Source: an uncultured Verrucomicrobiales bacterium
GTDB taxonomy: Bacteria; Verrucomicrobiota; Verrucomicrobiia; Verrucomicrobiales; Akkermansiaceae
Assembly: GCA_937934595.1 (NCBI GenBank)
Contig: CALGZA010000043.1
Span: forward strand, 1 to 64,000
DNA: 64,000 nt
Direction of reading: 5' to 3'
Shown here: positions 26,845 to 36,123 of the stretch, in pieces
Layout: the number at the start of each line of letters is the position of its first letter
How positions within the stretch are numbered: position 1 is the first letter of the stretch
The notes under the pieces: model-generated
What the model was told of the DNA's origin: nothing
Seen by the model: the letters and a program-made list of their open reading frames with translations, nothing else
Database searches by the model: none
Translations under genes and position numbers: made by a program

Positions 26845-27150
26845 TTACTCTAGCTTTTCTTTAGATTGCTTAAGCTTCTTCAGCCTCTCAAGCTTTTGCA
26901 TGAAAAAATCTGGATTCAAATCAAAAGCATCATAACAATGGGTGCAACAAAATTTAACCTGCTGCCCCTTATACACCTTGGTAAATGTACGCTTCGTATT
27001 CTTCAATGGCTTATCGATAACCATACAAGTATCTAAAGGATACTCCTTAGCTCCAGCCAAAATCTGAGCACTAGGCTCAGGAATGGAGTGAGTCGCACAA
27101 GATACAAACATTAAAACAACAAATCCTGTTAACAGTGATAAAATCTTCAT
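26845..27150 (-). CDS. Small lipoprotein with YHS/TRASH-like metal-site motif
   Basis: This 101-residue protein has a lipoprotein signal (hydrophobic stretch ending VSCATHS, lipobox Cys18). The mature part contains YPLDTCMVIDKPL and, about 25 residues later, FCCTHCYDAFDLNPDFFM. That spacing of cysteines and the F-C-C-x-x-C..F...P-x-x-F ending resemble YHS/TRASH-type metal-binding domains. It may bind copper or another heavy metal in the envelope. It ends in a charged helix. It lies about 80 bp from the tRNA-Sec gene on the same strand. Confidence 0.75.
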   Translation of the reverse strand: MKILSLLTGFVVLMFVSCATHSIPEPSAQILAGAKEYPLDTCMVIDKPLKNTKRTFTKVYKGQQVKFCCTHCYDAFDLNPDFFMQKLERLKKLKQSKEKLE

Positions 27151-27259
27151 AATATTAAAAGCAATAATTTTTTGCTATGGTAATAAGAATCGTCCACGAG
27201 TAAATACGAAAATCCCCACCAAATGAAAGATCAATAACTCACAAAAGGTAAAAAGAACC

Positions 27260-28261
27260 ATGCCTCACCCTTCATACCTCAAAAAACACCGAAAACGTAT
27301 CCTGAAAATCTTAGGTATCTCCATACTTATCTTATCCTTAACCATCATCATTATCATAAATTACAGCGTTTACCACCTCGCCTCGCCTGCTCCGTCAAAC
27401 ATACCGCAAGGAGCCAGAGAAATACAAGACGCCCCAGAAAAATTCGGAATCAAGCTGAAATCAATCATCTGCCTCAATAATAAAGTCCCAACCATAGTAG
27501 CAGAACCCAGCTCCAACAAACCAATCACCAAGAAAGCCCTACTCATCAGAAAACAACTTTCAGATCTTGGATATAAAACTCCAAACTACGGAACTATAAA
27601 AGGTACTGTAGTCATCTTACATGGAAGAAACGGTCGTAAAGAAAATAGCCTAAGCATCGCCGAAAGATTCTGTGCCGTCGGTATACGCTGCATCCTCATA
27701 GACCTTCCATCACACGGTGATAGCCCAGTCGATAATGTCAAATTCGGAAGCACAGAATGGGAACAAGACATCCCATACAAAGTATTAACCGAATGCGCTG
27801 AAATATTCCAATTCAACAAACAACCAGCTGCTCTCTGGGGAATGTCTATGGGAGGCAGCTTCGCAACCGCCGCAGCAGCAGACCCAATTCACGGAAAAAC
27901 ATGGAGTAGCATCACCATCGTCTGCTCATTCGATGCACTAAATACCGTCATCAAGAAAAAATGTAAAACAGATTGGCTCACCAACCTCGCATCCACCCTC
28001 TGCCAAGTCCACGGTGGAGCAAACTTCAGTAAAGTCAACCCCGCCACATGGGCTGAAAATGTAAACACCCCAGTCCTAGTAGCTCACGGTGACAAAGACG
28101 AACTTATACCCATTTCCAACGGAAAAAAATTATATCAAAGCTTCGCATCAAACGATAAAAAATGGCTCACAGTAGAAGGAGGAAATCACAATAACATCCT
28201 CATCACTCCCATGCCACTATATGCAGAAATGGCACACTGGATTCTCACCCACCTCAACTAA
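27260..28261 (+). CDS. Membrane-anchored alpha/beta hydrolase
   Basis: This 333-residue protein has an N-terminal membrane helix (about residues 17-38) with a basic cytoplasmic end, so the hydrolase domain faces the periplasm. The oxyanion segment is VILHGRNGRK, the nucleophile is in GMSMGGS, the acid in HGDKDELIP and the His in GGNHNN. A serine ester or peptide hydrolase is likely; the substrate is unknown. Its stop lies 2 bp from the stop of the convergent recG. Confidence 0.8.
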   Translation: MPHPSYLKKHRKRILKILGISILILSLTIIIIINYSVYHLASPAPSNIPQGAREIQDAPEKFGIKLKSIICLNNKVPTIVAEPSSNKPITKKALLIRKQLSDLGYKTPNYGTIKGTVVILHGRNGRKENSLSIAERFCAVGIRCILIDLPSHGDSPVDNVKFGSTEWEQDIPYKVLTECAEIFQFNKQPAALWGMSMGGSFATAAAADPIHGKTWSSITIVCSFDALNTVIKKKCKTDWLTNLASTLCQVHGGANFSKVNPATWAENVNTPVLVAHGDKDELIPISNGKKLYQSFASNDKKWLTVEGGNHNNILITPMPLYAEMAHWILTHLN

Positions 28262-28263
28262 AG

Positions 28264-30249
28264 TCAAACCTCCCTCTTAAGAATCTCCTCCGCTAACCGC
28301 CTAGCCTCTCTTATCAAATCCACATCTGCCAAATACTCAATAAAGCGCATCCTAGCCAGCCCACTCTGCTCAGTACCCAACACATCTCCTGGACCTCTAA
28401 GCCTCAGATCAGCCTCAGAAATCTTAAAACCATCCCTAGTCTCAGCCAAGACCTCGAGCTTCTCAATAGACTCCGTATTCTTCACCTGCGTCACCAAAAC
28501 ACAATAACTCTTATGCTCACCACGACCTATCCTACCCCTTAACTGATGAAGCTGAGACAAACCAAACCTCTCCGCATCATAAACAATCATCACATTCGCA
28601 TTCGGAACATCCACCCCCACCTCTATGACCGAAGTCGAAACCAAAACCTGACTTTTATTATCCCTAAAATCTCTCATCACCCTCTCCTTCTCATCAGCAG
28701 ACATCTTCCCATGTATCAGTGACACCTCATAAGCTCCTAACCGCTTCTTCCACTTCTCATATTCCACACTTGCTGCACCAGCTTTCAATGTCTCACTCTC
28801 CTCAACCAGCGGATAAACAATATAAGCCTGGCGCCCCTTACTCAACTGCTCCTTAAGAAACTTAGTCACATCACTTACCTTAGCCTTAGGTCTCACCCCA
28901 GTCACTATCTTACCCCGCCCAGCCGGTAATTCATCTATCACGGAAACATCAAGATCGCCATAAATAGTCAGCGTCAAACTGCGTGGAATAGGAGTCGCAG
29001 TCATCACCAGAACATCAGGCATCAACCCCTTACTCACTAGCCTACCTCGCTGCTCCACACCAAACTTGTGCTGCTCATCAATGATAACCAAACTCAAATC
29101 ATCAAACCCACCCTCACCATAAAGCAACGCATGAGTACCTATCACTATCTGCGGATTCCCGGACCAACTAATTTCACCAGCCTCCTGCCTATCAGACGTC
29201 ATCAACCCAACCCTCACCTCCAATGGATCCAACCACTTTCGAAACGTCAAATAATGTTGCTCCGCCAATATCTGCGTCGGTGCCATCAAAGCCACCTGTG
29301 AACCACTATCCACAGCCAACAAAGCAGCACACAAAGCCACAAACGTCTTTCCTGAGCCCACATCCCCCTGAAGCATCCTATTCATTGGTAACTCACTTCG
29401 CATATCATGAATGATCTCCTTCACACAACGCTTCTGAGCACCAGTAAGGTCAAACGGCAAGCTCTGATAAAATTTCTTCAGCAAATCCATGTTCCTCCCC
29501 TGTACCCGCCCATCCTGCTGATGATAACGCAAACGCCTCCTAGCCACCTCCAACTGTAACCGAACAAATTCCTCCAATGCAAAATACCTTCTCGCCGCCG
29601 CCACCTGCTCCATCTCATTCGGAAAATGAACCTCCCTATAAGCATCTATCCTAGGATAACTCTCATCAACTGTAAAATCCACCTCCAAAGAACACTCCCT
29701 AACCCCATCTAACAAAAAAAATACAATCTCACGTAGCCTGCGCTGCGCGATACCAGACACATTCTTATACACAGGAACTATCCGCTCTACATGAACACTA
29801 GCCTTTCCCTCAGCACCCTCCTTAATTACCTCAAACTCAGGATGATCTATAATCAAACGCCCACTCACATCCTTCGGCTTACCATACAATATCACCTCAT
29901 GACCCACCGCCAAAACCTTACTAATATACGGCGCATTAAACCACCTACACGTAAGACTATTCTCACCAAATCCCACCTCATTACCAGCCTGTATAACCAC
30001 CTCATAAACACCACTTCGACCACCAAAAAATTTCCTACCCGCATCCACCACCACCCCCCTGAGACACACCGGATCACCACCTGCTTGCGTTGGAAAAGCA
30101 TCAAACCTTCGCCTATCCTCATAACGCTTAGGAACCCTATCTAACAAGTCTACTACCCTCACAACAGACGCAGAAGAAAGCGCTATCACCTCCTTAGGTG
30201 ATAAAACACCCATCTCAGCTATCACATCACTACCGGCCCAAGTATCCAT
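28264..30249 (-). CDS. recG: ATP-dependent DNA helicase RecG
   Basis: This 661-residue superfamily 2 helicase remodels stalled replication forks and Holliday junctions. It has an N-terminal wedge/OB region (VCLRGVVVDAG...YEVVIQAG), Walker A GDVGSGKT, DEQH box IIDEQHKFGVEQR, motif III TATPIPRS and motif VI LHQLRGRIGRG. The C-terminal block RLRGPGDVLGTEQSG is RecG-specific. It lies 13 bp downstream of recJ in the same direction, a compact repair operon. Confidence 0.96.
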   Translation of the reverse strand: MDTWAGSDVIAEMGVLSPKEVIALSSASVVRVVDLLDRVPKRYEDRRRFDAFPTQAGGDPVCLRGVVVDAGRKFFGGRSGVYEVVIQAGNEVGFGENSLTCRWFNAPYISKVLAVGHEVILYGKPKDVSGRLIIDHPEFEVIKEGAEGKASVHVERIVPVYKNVSGIAQRRLREIVFFLLDGVRECSLEVDFTVDESYPRIDAYREVHFPNEMEQVAAARRYFALEEFVRLQLEVARRRLRYHQQDGRVQGRNMDLLKKFYQSLPFDLTGAQKRCVKEIIHDMRSELPMNRMLQGDVGSGKTFVALCAALLAVDSGSQVALMAPTQILAEQHYLTFRKWLDPLEVRVGLMTSDRQEAGEISWSGNPQIVIGTHALLYGEGGFDDLSLVIIDEQHKFGVEQRGRLVSKGLMPDVLVMTATPIPRSLTLTIYGDLDVSVIDELPAGRGKIVTGVRPKAKVSDVTKFLKEQLSKGRQAYIVYPLVEESETLKAGAASVEYEKWKKRLGAYEVSLIHGKMSADEKERVMRDFRDNKSQVLVSTSVIEVGVDVPNANVMIVYDAERFGLSQLHQLRGRIGRGEHKSYCVLVTQVKNTESIEKLEVLAETRDGFKISEADLRLRGPGDVLGTEQSGLARMRFIEYLADVDLIREARRLAEEILKREV

Positions 30250-30262
30250 TCTAACATCTCCA

Positions 30263-31981
30263 CTAATCCGCCGCCCTTATATCCTGTATCACTACCTGAA
30301 GCGACGTCACCCCACGGAAAGTATTCCTATCAATAGTAAACGCCACATCCCATGGAGGATTCGGTAAATCATGCTCACCACCACCAAAATAAATTGCATC
30401 ATGCTCCACCACACCCTGACGCATAAATAACTTTAAATGCTGATGCTTCAGCCTACGGGGCGCCTCAGTTAACCATACCTGCTTACTCATAAATAAAGGC
30501 TGAGCATTCTTACTACCAAAAGGCTGAAGCAACTCATAACTATCCAAGAAACTGAGCGAAAGCTGTTCAAAATCTATCTCAGCATCCACATAAATACGAG
30601 GCGCCCTATCAGCAGCAGTCGTATTCTCTAACACATACCTACCAAACTCCTCACGAAATGCATCCAGCTTATCCTCACTCACACTCAAACCCGCAGCCAT
30701 ATCATGCCCACCACCAGTGATCAAATGCTCATCACAAGCCCTTATCGCTCCCACCAGACTCACCCCATCCACAGACCGCCCGCTCCCCTTACCCACTCCA
30801 TGCTCATCTATCGCTATAATAAAAGTAGGCTTATAATACATTCGCATCAAACGCGAAGCCACAATCCCCACAACTCCAGGATGCCAATCACGAGAACCAA
30901 GAACAATCACAGGATCATCCACAGGATCAAAATCATCTAACAGCATCTTCATAGCCTCATCCCTAATACGCTTCTCTAGCTGCTGCCTCTCAACATTAAA
31001 ATCATTCAACTTCGCCCCAAGCCTCTTAGCCTCTTCAGCACTATCAGCCATCAACAAATTCAAAGCCTCATCAGGCTGATCCATCCTACCCGCCGCATTC
31101 AACCTCGGACCTATCCGGAACCCCACATCCATACTAGTCAGCTTCCCCTTCAAATCAGCTATATCCTGGAGAGCTCGCAGACCATGATTACTAGTCAAAG
31201 GCAACCTATTCAAACCATGCCGGACCAGCAACCTATTCTCAGCAACCAATGGAACAATATCAGAAATAGTCGCCACAGCCACCAAATCCAAACACTCCTT
31301 TAAATCAAAATCATCTAACATCCGCTGCTTCAAAAGCGCATGAGCAAGCTTAAAAACGACCCCCGCAGCACACAGATAATGCAAATCATCACCCAGCTTA
31401 GGATTCACCACAGCCACACAAGCAGGGCTTCCCTCAGCACTCATCTCGTGATGATCCACCACTATCACATCCACCCCCTTAGCATTCAAAATATCAATTT
31501 CTCTCAACGACGCAGTACCACAGTCCACCGTTATCACCAGATCTACCCCCTCCTTACCCACACGCTTATTCTCAATATCCAGCATCCGCTCTATCGCCAG
31601 CTCACTCAGACCATAGCCCTCCTCACCTCGCTTCGGTATAAAATAACTAGCCTCTAAACCATAAGCACTAAGAATGCGTAACATAAGAGTTACACTCGTC
31701 ACGCCATCCACATCATAGTCACCATAAATCAGAACCCTCTCTCCACCATCAATAGCCCTAAAAATCCGCTCCACAGCCTTACTCATATCAGGTAACCCAT
31801 AAGGATCAGACAAATCCTGCAGCTTAGGATTCAAAAAGAAATCAACATCATCAGGATCCTGCACCCCCCTCTGAGCCAGCAAATGAAGCAATATCGCAGG
31901 AATCCCTCCATGATCCGCCAAAGCAGAATCCGGCGCATCCTTCAGCAACCATTGTACCTCTTTATCAATTATCTCACCCAT
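30263..31981 (-). CDS. recJ: Single-strand DNA exonuclease RecJ
   Basis: This DHH-family 5'-3' exonuclease acts in recombination and mismatch repair. Motif I DYDVDGVTS, VDHH motif III, the NPK segment and the DHHA1-domain block GKGSGRSVDG...GGGHDMAAG are all present, and the C-terminal OB-type segment follows. The start is placed at the ATG at 31981 (MGEIIDKEVQ), since the longer frame from 32056 adds a Trp-rich segment without family similarity. It is co-directional with recG. Confidence 0.95.
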   Translation of the reverse strand: MGEIIDKEVQWLLKDAPDSALADHGGIPAILLHLLAQRGVQDPDDVDFFLNPKLQDLSDPYGLPDMSKAVERIFRAIDGGERVLIYGDYDVDGVTSVTLMLRILSAYGLEASYFIPKRGEEGYGLSELAIERMLDIENKRVGKEGVDLVITVDCGTASLREIDILNAKGVDVIVVDHHEMSAEGSPACVAVVNPKLGDDLHYLCAAGVVFKLAHALLKQRMLDDFDLKECLDLVAVATISDIVPLVAENRLLVRHGLNRLPLTSNHGLRALQDIADLKGKLTSMDVGFRIGPRLNAAGRMDQPDEALNLLMADSAEEAKRLGAKLNDFNVERQQLEKRIRDEAMKMLLDDFDPVDDPVIVLGSRDWHPGVVGIVASRLMRMYYKPTFIIAIDEHGVGKGSGRSVDGVSLVGAIRACDEHLITGGGHDMAAGLSVSEDKLDAFREEFGRYVLENTTAADRAPRIYVDAEIDFEQLSLSFLDSYELLQPFGSKNAQPLFMSKQVWLTEAPRRLKHQHLKLFMRQGVVEHDAIYFGGGEHDLPNPPWDVAFTIDRNTFRGVTSLQVVIQDIRAAD

Positions 31982-32415
31982 AGAATTTAGCGCATACCAG
32001 CGTTCTCTAACCAGCAACCATAACCAAAGACTAAACACCAACCACCCACCACTCAAGACACTTTCTAAAAATACATCAATTAATCACAAAAAAACAAACA
32101 ACTCACTAAAAATCAACAACCTAAATCAAACTCAAATCAAACCAATATCACCCCCTCACCCCCCTCACAGACAACTGAAAACCCACACATAAAATCCCAA
32201 GCCTCTTAACCTCAAACACATCCCAGCCAAAAACAAAAAAATCATCATCATCATCATAAATAGAACATCTCATATTTCACAAAAAAAATCACCAGCTCTA
32301 AACCCCCATATAACTAAATTATAAAACATAGATAATTATTTATAGAAACTAGCCATTATTAATCCATATTTATAACTTGACGTTTCAATACCCGAAAGGC
32401 AAAAGAACAATTGTT
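31982..32415. other. Gene-free stretch between recJ and the next gene
   Basis: About 430 bp separate the divergent starts of recJ and the secreted protein gene. It is A- and C-rich, with a C/A-rich tract near 32150, an (ATC)n microsatellite of just under six units at 32241-32257 and A-runs. No gene, RNA or convincing promoter was seen. Confidence 0.5.
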
Positions 32416-33417
32416 ATGAAACTCATCATCTTCTGGATTATCGCCATATCTAAACTATCTGCCACACCAGACTGGGCCACAAAGATCAATGAAACCTACC
32501 TAGGTTCTAATGAAAAAACCTACGCCACATTCCTCACCGACACAGACAATCAAGGAAGCTACTACGAATGGAGAGAAATAAAAAAACTCGTCGAATACTC
32601 AAAACAAGACGGCTCCGTCATCAACTCTAACATCATTTCAGACATCCTATACACCATTGACGCTAACCACAACAACCCCAACAAACCACCACAGGTCAAA
32701 AGAAAAATCCAAAATCAAAACAAAGACATACTCCTAGCAGAAGTACTCACTACATTCCACATCCCACTCATACCCGCAAACAAACCAGAATGGATCTCCA
32801 GACTAGAATGGATCAACGGCAGCATCATGCTCGATAAAAAATTAACCGTCGTTAGTAAAAACATCCTCAAAGGCCTCAAAATACCCATAGACCTCATATC
32901 CACAGAACCAGTAAAAAAATCCATTCTCAAAGTACACTCAGACCCAGAAAGCTTCTACCTCGTCATCAAAGTCGAAACAGAGACAGACTACAACTCATAC
33001 GTCCTTCATATCTCAGAAGAAATAACCAAACAACTACGTAACAGAATCAACCTACTCAAAGAATACGTTTTCATCAAATCATTCAAAACACTCACTGAAG
33101 CCAACAAATTCGGCCTAGAAATTATCAAAAAATCACAATCCAAAAACTTCTACGGATTCAACCCAGAAATCTGGCTAACAGACGACGGCAAAGAAAAAAA
33201 ATACGCCCTCCTTCACCGTCCACTCGCTCTCCCCATTGACCCAGAAAAAATCAAACGTCTAGACGCATCCACAGGTATCAACTCCTCCATACTAAAAAGC
33301 GATCACTTCATAGAAAAATGGATACCCTATGACCCCAATACCCCACCACCAGGAGCAGATGAAACTGAAGACGACGAGCAAGCACCAGATGATCTCCTCA
33401 AAGAACCCATAAAATAA
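32416..33417 (+). CDS. Secreted hypothetical protein with acidic tail
   Basis: The start is placed at the ATG at 32416, giving MKLIIFWIIAISKLSA, a clean signal peptide; a TTG at 32377 would put 13 polar residues before it. The mature protein of about 315 residues is K/I/S-rich with no family motif I recognise. It ends with a proline/acidic tail (PPPGADETEDDEQAPDD). It stands alone. Confidence 0.65.
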   Translation: MKLIIFWIIAISKLSATPDWATKINETYLGSNEKTYATFLTDTDNQGSYYEWREIKKLVEYSKQDGSVINSNIISDILYTIDANHNNPNKPPQVKRKIQNQNKDILLAEVLTTFHIPLIPANKPEWISRLEWINGSIMLDKKLTVVSKNILKGLKIPIDLISTEPVKKSILKVHSDPESFYLVIKVETETDYNSYVLHISEEITKQLRNRINLLKEYVFIKSFKTLTEANKFGLEIIKKSQSKNFYGFNPEIWLTDDGKEKKYALLHRPLALPIDPEKIKRLDASTGINSSILKSDHFIEKWIPYDPNTPPPGADETEDDEQAPDDLLKEPIK

Positions 33418-33633
33418 ACTCACTAAAACAACAAATACCACAACCTCCTAATATCCACCCATCCCAACAATCAACAAAACCATCATAAAAAATTTAAAAA
33501 ACACACCCATACACACGCACCACACCCCACACGCCCCCCAAATTTCAAAAATAACAACCCATCAGCCCCCACCCCCCAAAACTCCTAAATTCAGACTTCT
33601 CACCCAACAAAATATCACAAGAATAACCGGAGA

Positions 33634-35973
33634 ATGACAGCTCCACTAAACCCTAATACCAACGCACAAAACCAGCACGACTTCACCGCCAAAATAGCAA
33701 AAGAACTAGGCATTCGTGATCAACAAGTCGCCGCCACCATCAAGCTACTCACAGAAGGAGCCACCGTCCCATTCATCTCTCGCTACCGTAAAGAAGCCAC
33801 AGGACTACTAGACGAAGTAGCCATCACACAAATCAGAGACAGAATGCAGCAACTCGCTGAACTAGATCGCCGCCGCAGCGCCATCATCAAAAGCCTCGAT
33901 GAAAGAAACCTCCTCAATACAGATCTACTCAAAAAAATCTCCACAGCAGAAACCATGACGCGTCTAGAAGACGTATTCGCACCATTCAGACCCAAGCGCA
34001 GAACGCGCGCAACAATGGCAAAAGACCGAGGCCTAGAACCACTCGCAGACATAATCTGGGAAAACCAAACAGACCCAAAAACCATCATCAGCCAATACGT
34101 TGTAATCAGTGACGACAAAGACAAAGCTGTCCCCACCCCAGAAGACGCCCTTGCAGGAGCTCGTGACATCCTAGCAGAAAGATGCGCAGACGATGCAGAA
34201 GCAAAATCCGAAATCCGCGAAATCATCAACAAAACCGGCACCATCGCATCTCGCGTCCTCACCTCAAAAGCAGAAGACCCAGCCGCACAGAAATTCAAAG
34301 ACTACTTCGAATGGTCAGAGCCACTTCGTGACGTCCCATCACACCGCCTACTTGCCATGCGTCGCGGAGAAAAAGAAGGATTCCTATTCATGAGAATCTC
34401 TGCAGACGAAGACACAGCACTCAATGCTCTCAGACAGCGCTTCCTGCCAGCTAACCCTATAAACGAACATTTAGAACTTACCATCACTGACTGTTACAAG
34501 CGCCTACTCTCACTCTCTCTTGAAACAGAATTCAGAATGCAAACAAAAAAAGACGCAGACAAAGAAGCCGTCCGCGTCTTCGCTGAAAACCTCCGTGAAC
34601 TCCTCCTCGCCTCACCACTTGGACAAAAACGCACACTCGCAATAGATCCCGCATTCAGAACAGGCTGTAAAACAGTTGTCCTAGACGCCCAGGGCACACT
34701 CCTCTACGACTGTGTCTTACACCTAACAATGAGCGCAGGACAAGCCAAAGAAGCCATCATGCAAGTCCGTAAACTCGTCGAGCAATTTAAAATCGAAGCC
34801 ATAGCCATCGGCAACGGCACAGCATCACGAGAAGCAGAAGGAGCCATCAAACTTGCCAAACTCCCATCCTCCATCCCTGTCGTCATCGTCAATGAATCAG
34901 GAGCATCCATCTACTCAGCAGGAGAAGTAGCCCGTGAAGAATTCCCAGATAAAGACGTTACTGTAAGAGGCGCAGTATCCATAGGCAGAAGACTCATGGA
35001 CCCACTTTCAGAACTCGTTAAACTTGACCCTAAATCAATAGGCGTTGGCCAATACCAACACGATGTAGACCAGAACTTACTCAAAAACAGCCTCGATGAT
35101 ACCGTCATATCTTGTGTCAACGGTGTAGGAGTCGAAGTAAACACAGCATCAAAACAACTACTTTCATACGTATCTGGCCTAAACTCAACCATCGCCGCTA
35201 ACCTCATCATATTCAGAAACGAAAACGGCCCATTCACATCCAGAGCACAACTCAAAAAAGTCCCCCGCCTCGGTGACAAAGCATTCGAACAAGCTGCAGG
35301 ATTCCTCCGCATCAGAGGCGCCGCCCACCCACTTGACGCATCAGCCGTTCACCCAGAACGATACAAACTCGTAGAAAAAATGGCCGCAGATACAGGCTCC
35401 TCCATAGATGAACTTCTAAAAAACGACTCAGCGAGAAAAAAAATCAACCTCCAAAACTACGTCTCAGACGAAGTCGGACTCCCCACACTTAAAGACATCT
35501 TCGCCGAGCTATCCAAACCAGGCCGCGACCCCAGAAAACAATTCGAACTATTCAACTTCGCAGACGGAATCGACAAACCATCAGACCTAATAACAGGAAT
35601 GAAACTACCAGGCATCGTCACTAATGTAACCAACTTCGGCGCCTTCGTTGACGTAGGTGTCCACCAAGACGGACTTGTCCACATCTCACAACTCGCTGAC
35701 CACTTCATCCAAGACCCTGCAGACGTCGTCAAAGTCGGCCAAAAAGTCCAGGTCACAGTCACAGAAATTGACCTAGACAGAAACAGAATTGCACTCTCCA
35801 TGAAAGCTAACCCAGAATCCACATCACCCAGATCAAACCCAGCAGGCAACAGATCAGCAAACTCAAACCAGAGACCACCACAAAGAAAAAAATCCCAATC
35901 CAATAACCCATCGAACAACAACCAACTCGGAGGTAACTGGTTCGACAACGCCCTAGATAAATCAAAAAAATAA
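33634..35973 (+). CDS. tex: Tex-family transcription/RNA-binding protein with S1 domain
   Basis: At 779 residues this is a normal-length Tex protein. The order is: N-terminal helix-rich domain with PFISRYRKEATG, YqgF-like RNase H fold (RTLAIDPAFRTGCKTVVLD), helix-hairpin-helix segment (VNTASKQLLSYVSG and RAQLKKVPRLG), and S1 domain (about 656-725, GIVTNVTNFGAFVDVG). A disordered tail rich in S, N, P and R adds about 50 residues. Tex binds RNA and RNA polymerase and affects transcription and stress survival. A 7-bp hairpin (36011-36029) lies past its stop. Confidence 0.95.
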   Translation: MTAPLNPNTNAQNQHDFTAKIAKELGIRDQQVAATIKLLTEGATVPFISRYRKEATGLLDEVAITQIRDRMQQLAELDRRRSAIIKSLDERNLLNTDLLKKISTAETMTRLEDVFAPFRPKRRTRATMAKDRGLEPLADIIWENQTDPKTIISQYVVISDDKDKAVPTPEDALAGARDILAERCADDAEAKSEIREIINKTGTIASRVLTSKAEDPAAQKFKDYFEWSEPLRDVPSHRLLAMRRGEKEGFLFMRISADEDTALNALRQRFLPANPINEHLELTITDCYKRLLSLSLETEFRMQTKKDADKEAVRVFAENLRELLLASPLGQKRTLAIDPAFRTGCKTVVLDAQGTLLYDCVLHLTMSAGQAKEAIMQVRKLVEQFKIEAIAIGNGTASREAEGAIKLAKLPSSIPVVIVNESGASIYSAGEVAREEFPDKDVTVRGAVSIGRRLMDPLSELVKLDPKSIGVGQYQHDVDQNLLKNSLDDTVISCVNGVGVEVNTASKQLLSYVSGLNSTIAANLIIFRNENGPFTSRAQLKKVPRLGDKAFEQAAGFLRIRGAAHPLDASAVHPERYKLVEKMAADTGSSIDELLKNDSARKKINLQNYVSDEVGLPTLKDIFAELSKPGRDPRKQFELFNFADGIDKPSDLITGMKLPGIVTNVTNFGAFVDVGVHQDGLVHISQLADHFIQDPADVVKVGQKVQVTVTEIDLDRNRIALSMKANPESTSPRSNPAGNRSANSNQRPPQRKKSQSNNPSNNNQLGGNWFDNALDKSKK

Positions 35974-36010
35974 AATAATCACATAAAAACATCCTCATCT
36001 AACCTCCCTC

Positions 36011-36029
36011 AGTTACTTCCCTAGTAACT
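36011..36029. other. Inverted repeat after tex
   Basis: AGTTACT / AGTAACT pair around a 5-nt loop. There is no T-tract, so it may be a weak 3'-end hairpin of tex or a protein-binding site for the following operon. Confidence 0.35.
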
Positions 36030-36123
36030 ACATAATCATCGTATGTAACTAAGACTAGCTCATGGATAGCTAAGAATTAGAGAATTGACTATAAGTGCAT
36101 ATCATTCTTATAATTAAATAATC

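Noticed and set aside
29068-30144. Several + strand reading frames opposite recG
   Set aside because: They are antisense shadows arising from the C-rich, G-poor + strand and have no protein-like composition or family motif.
32241-32257. (ATC)n repeat as a CRISPR or regulatory array
   Set aside because: It is a simple microsatellite of under six units with no spacers.
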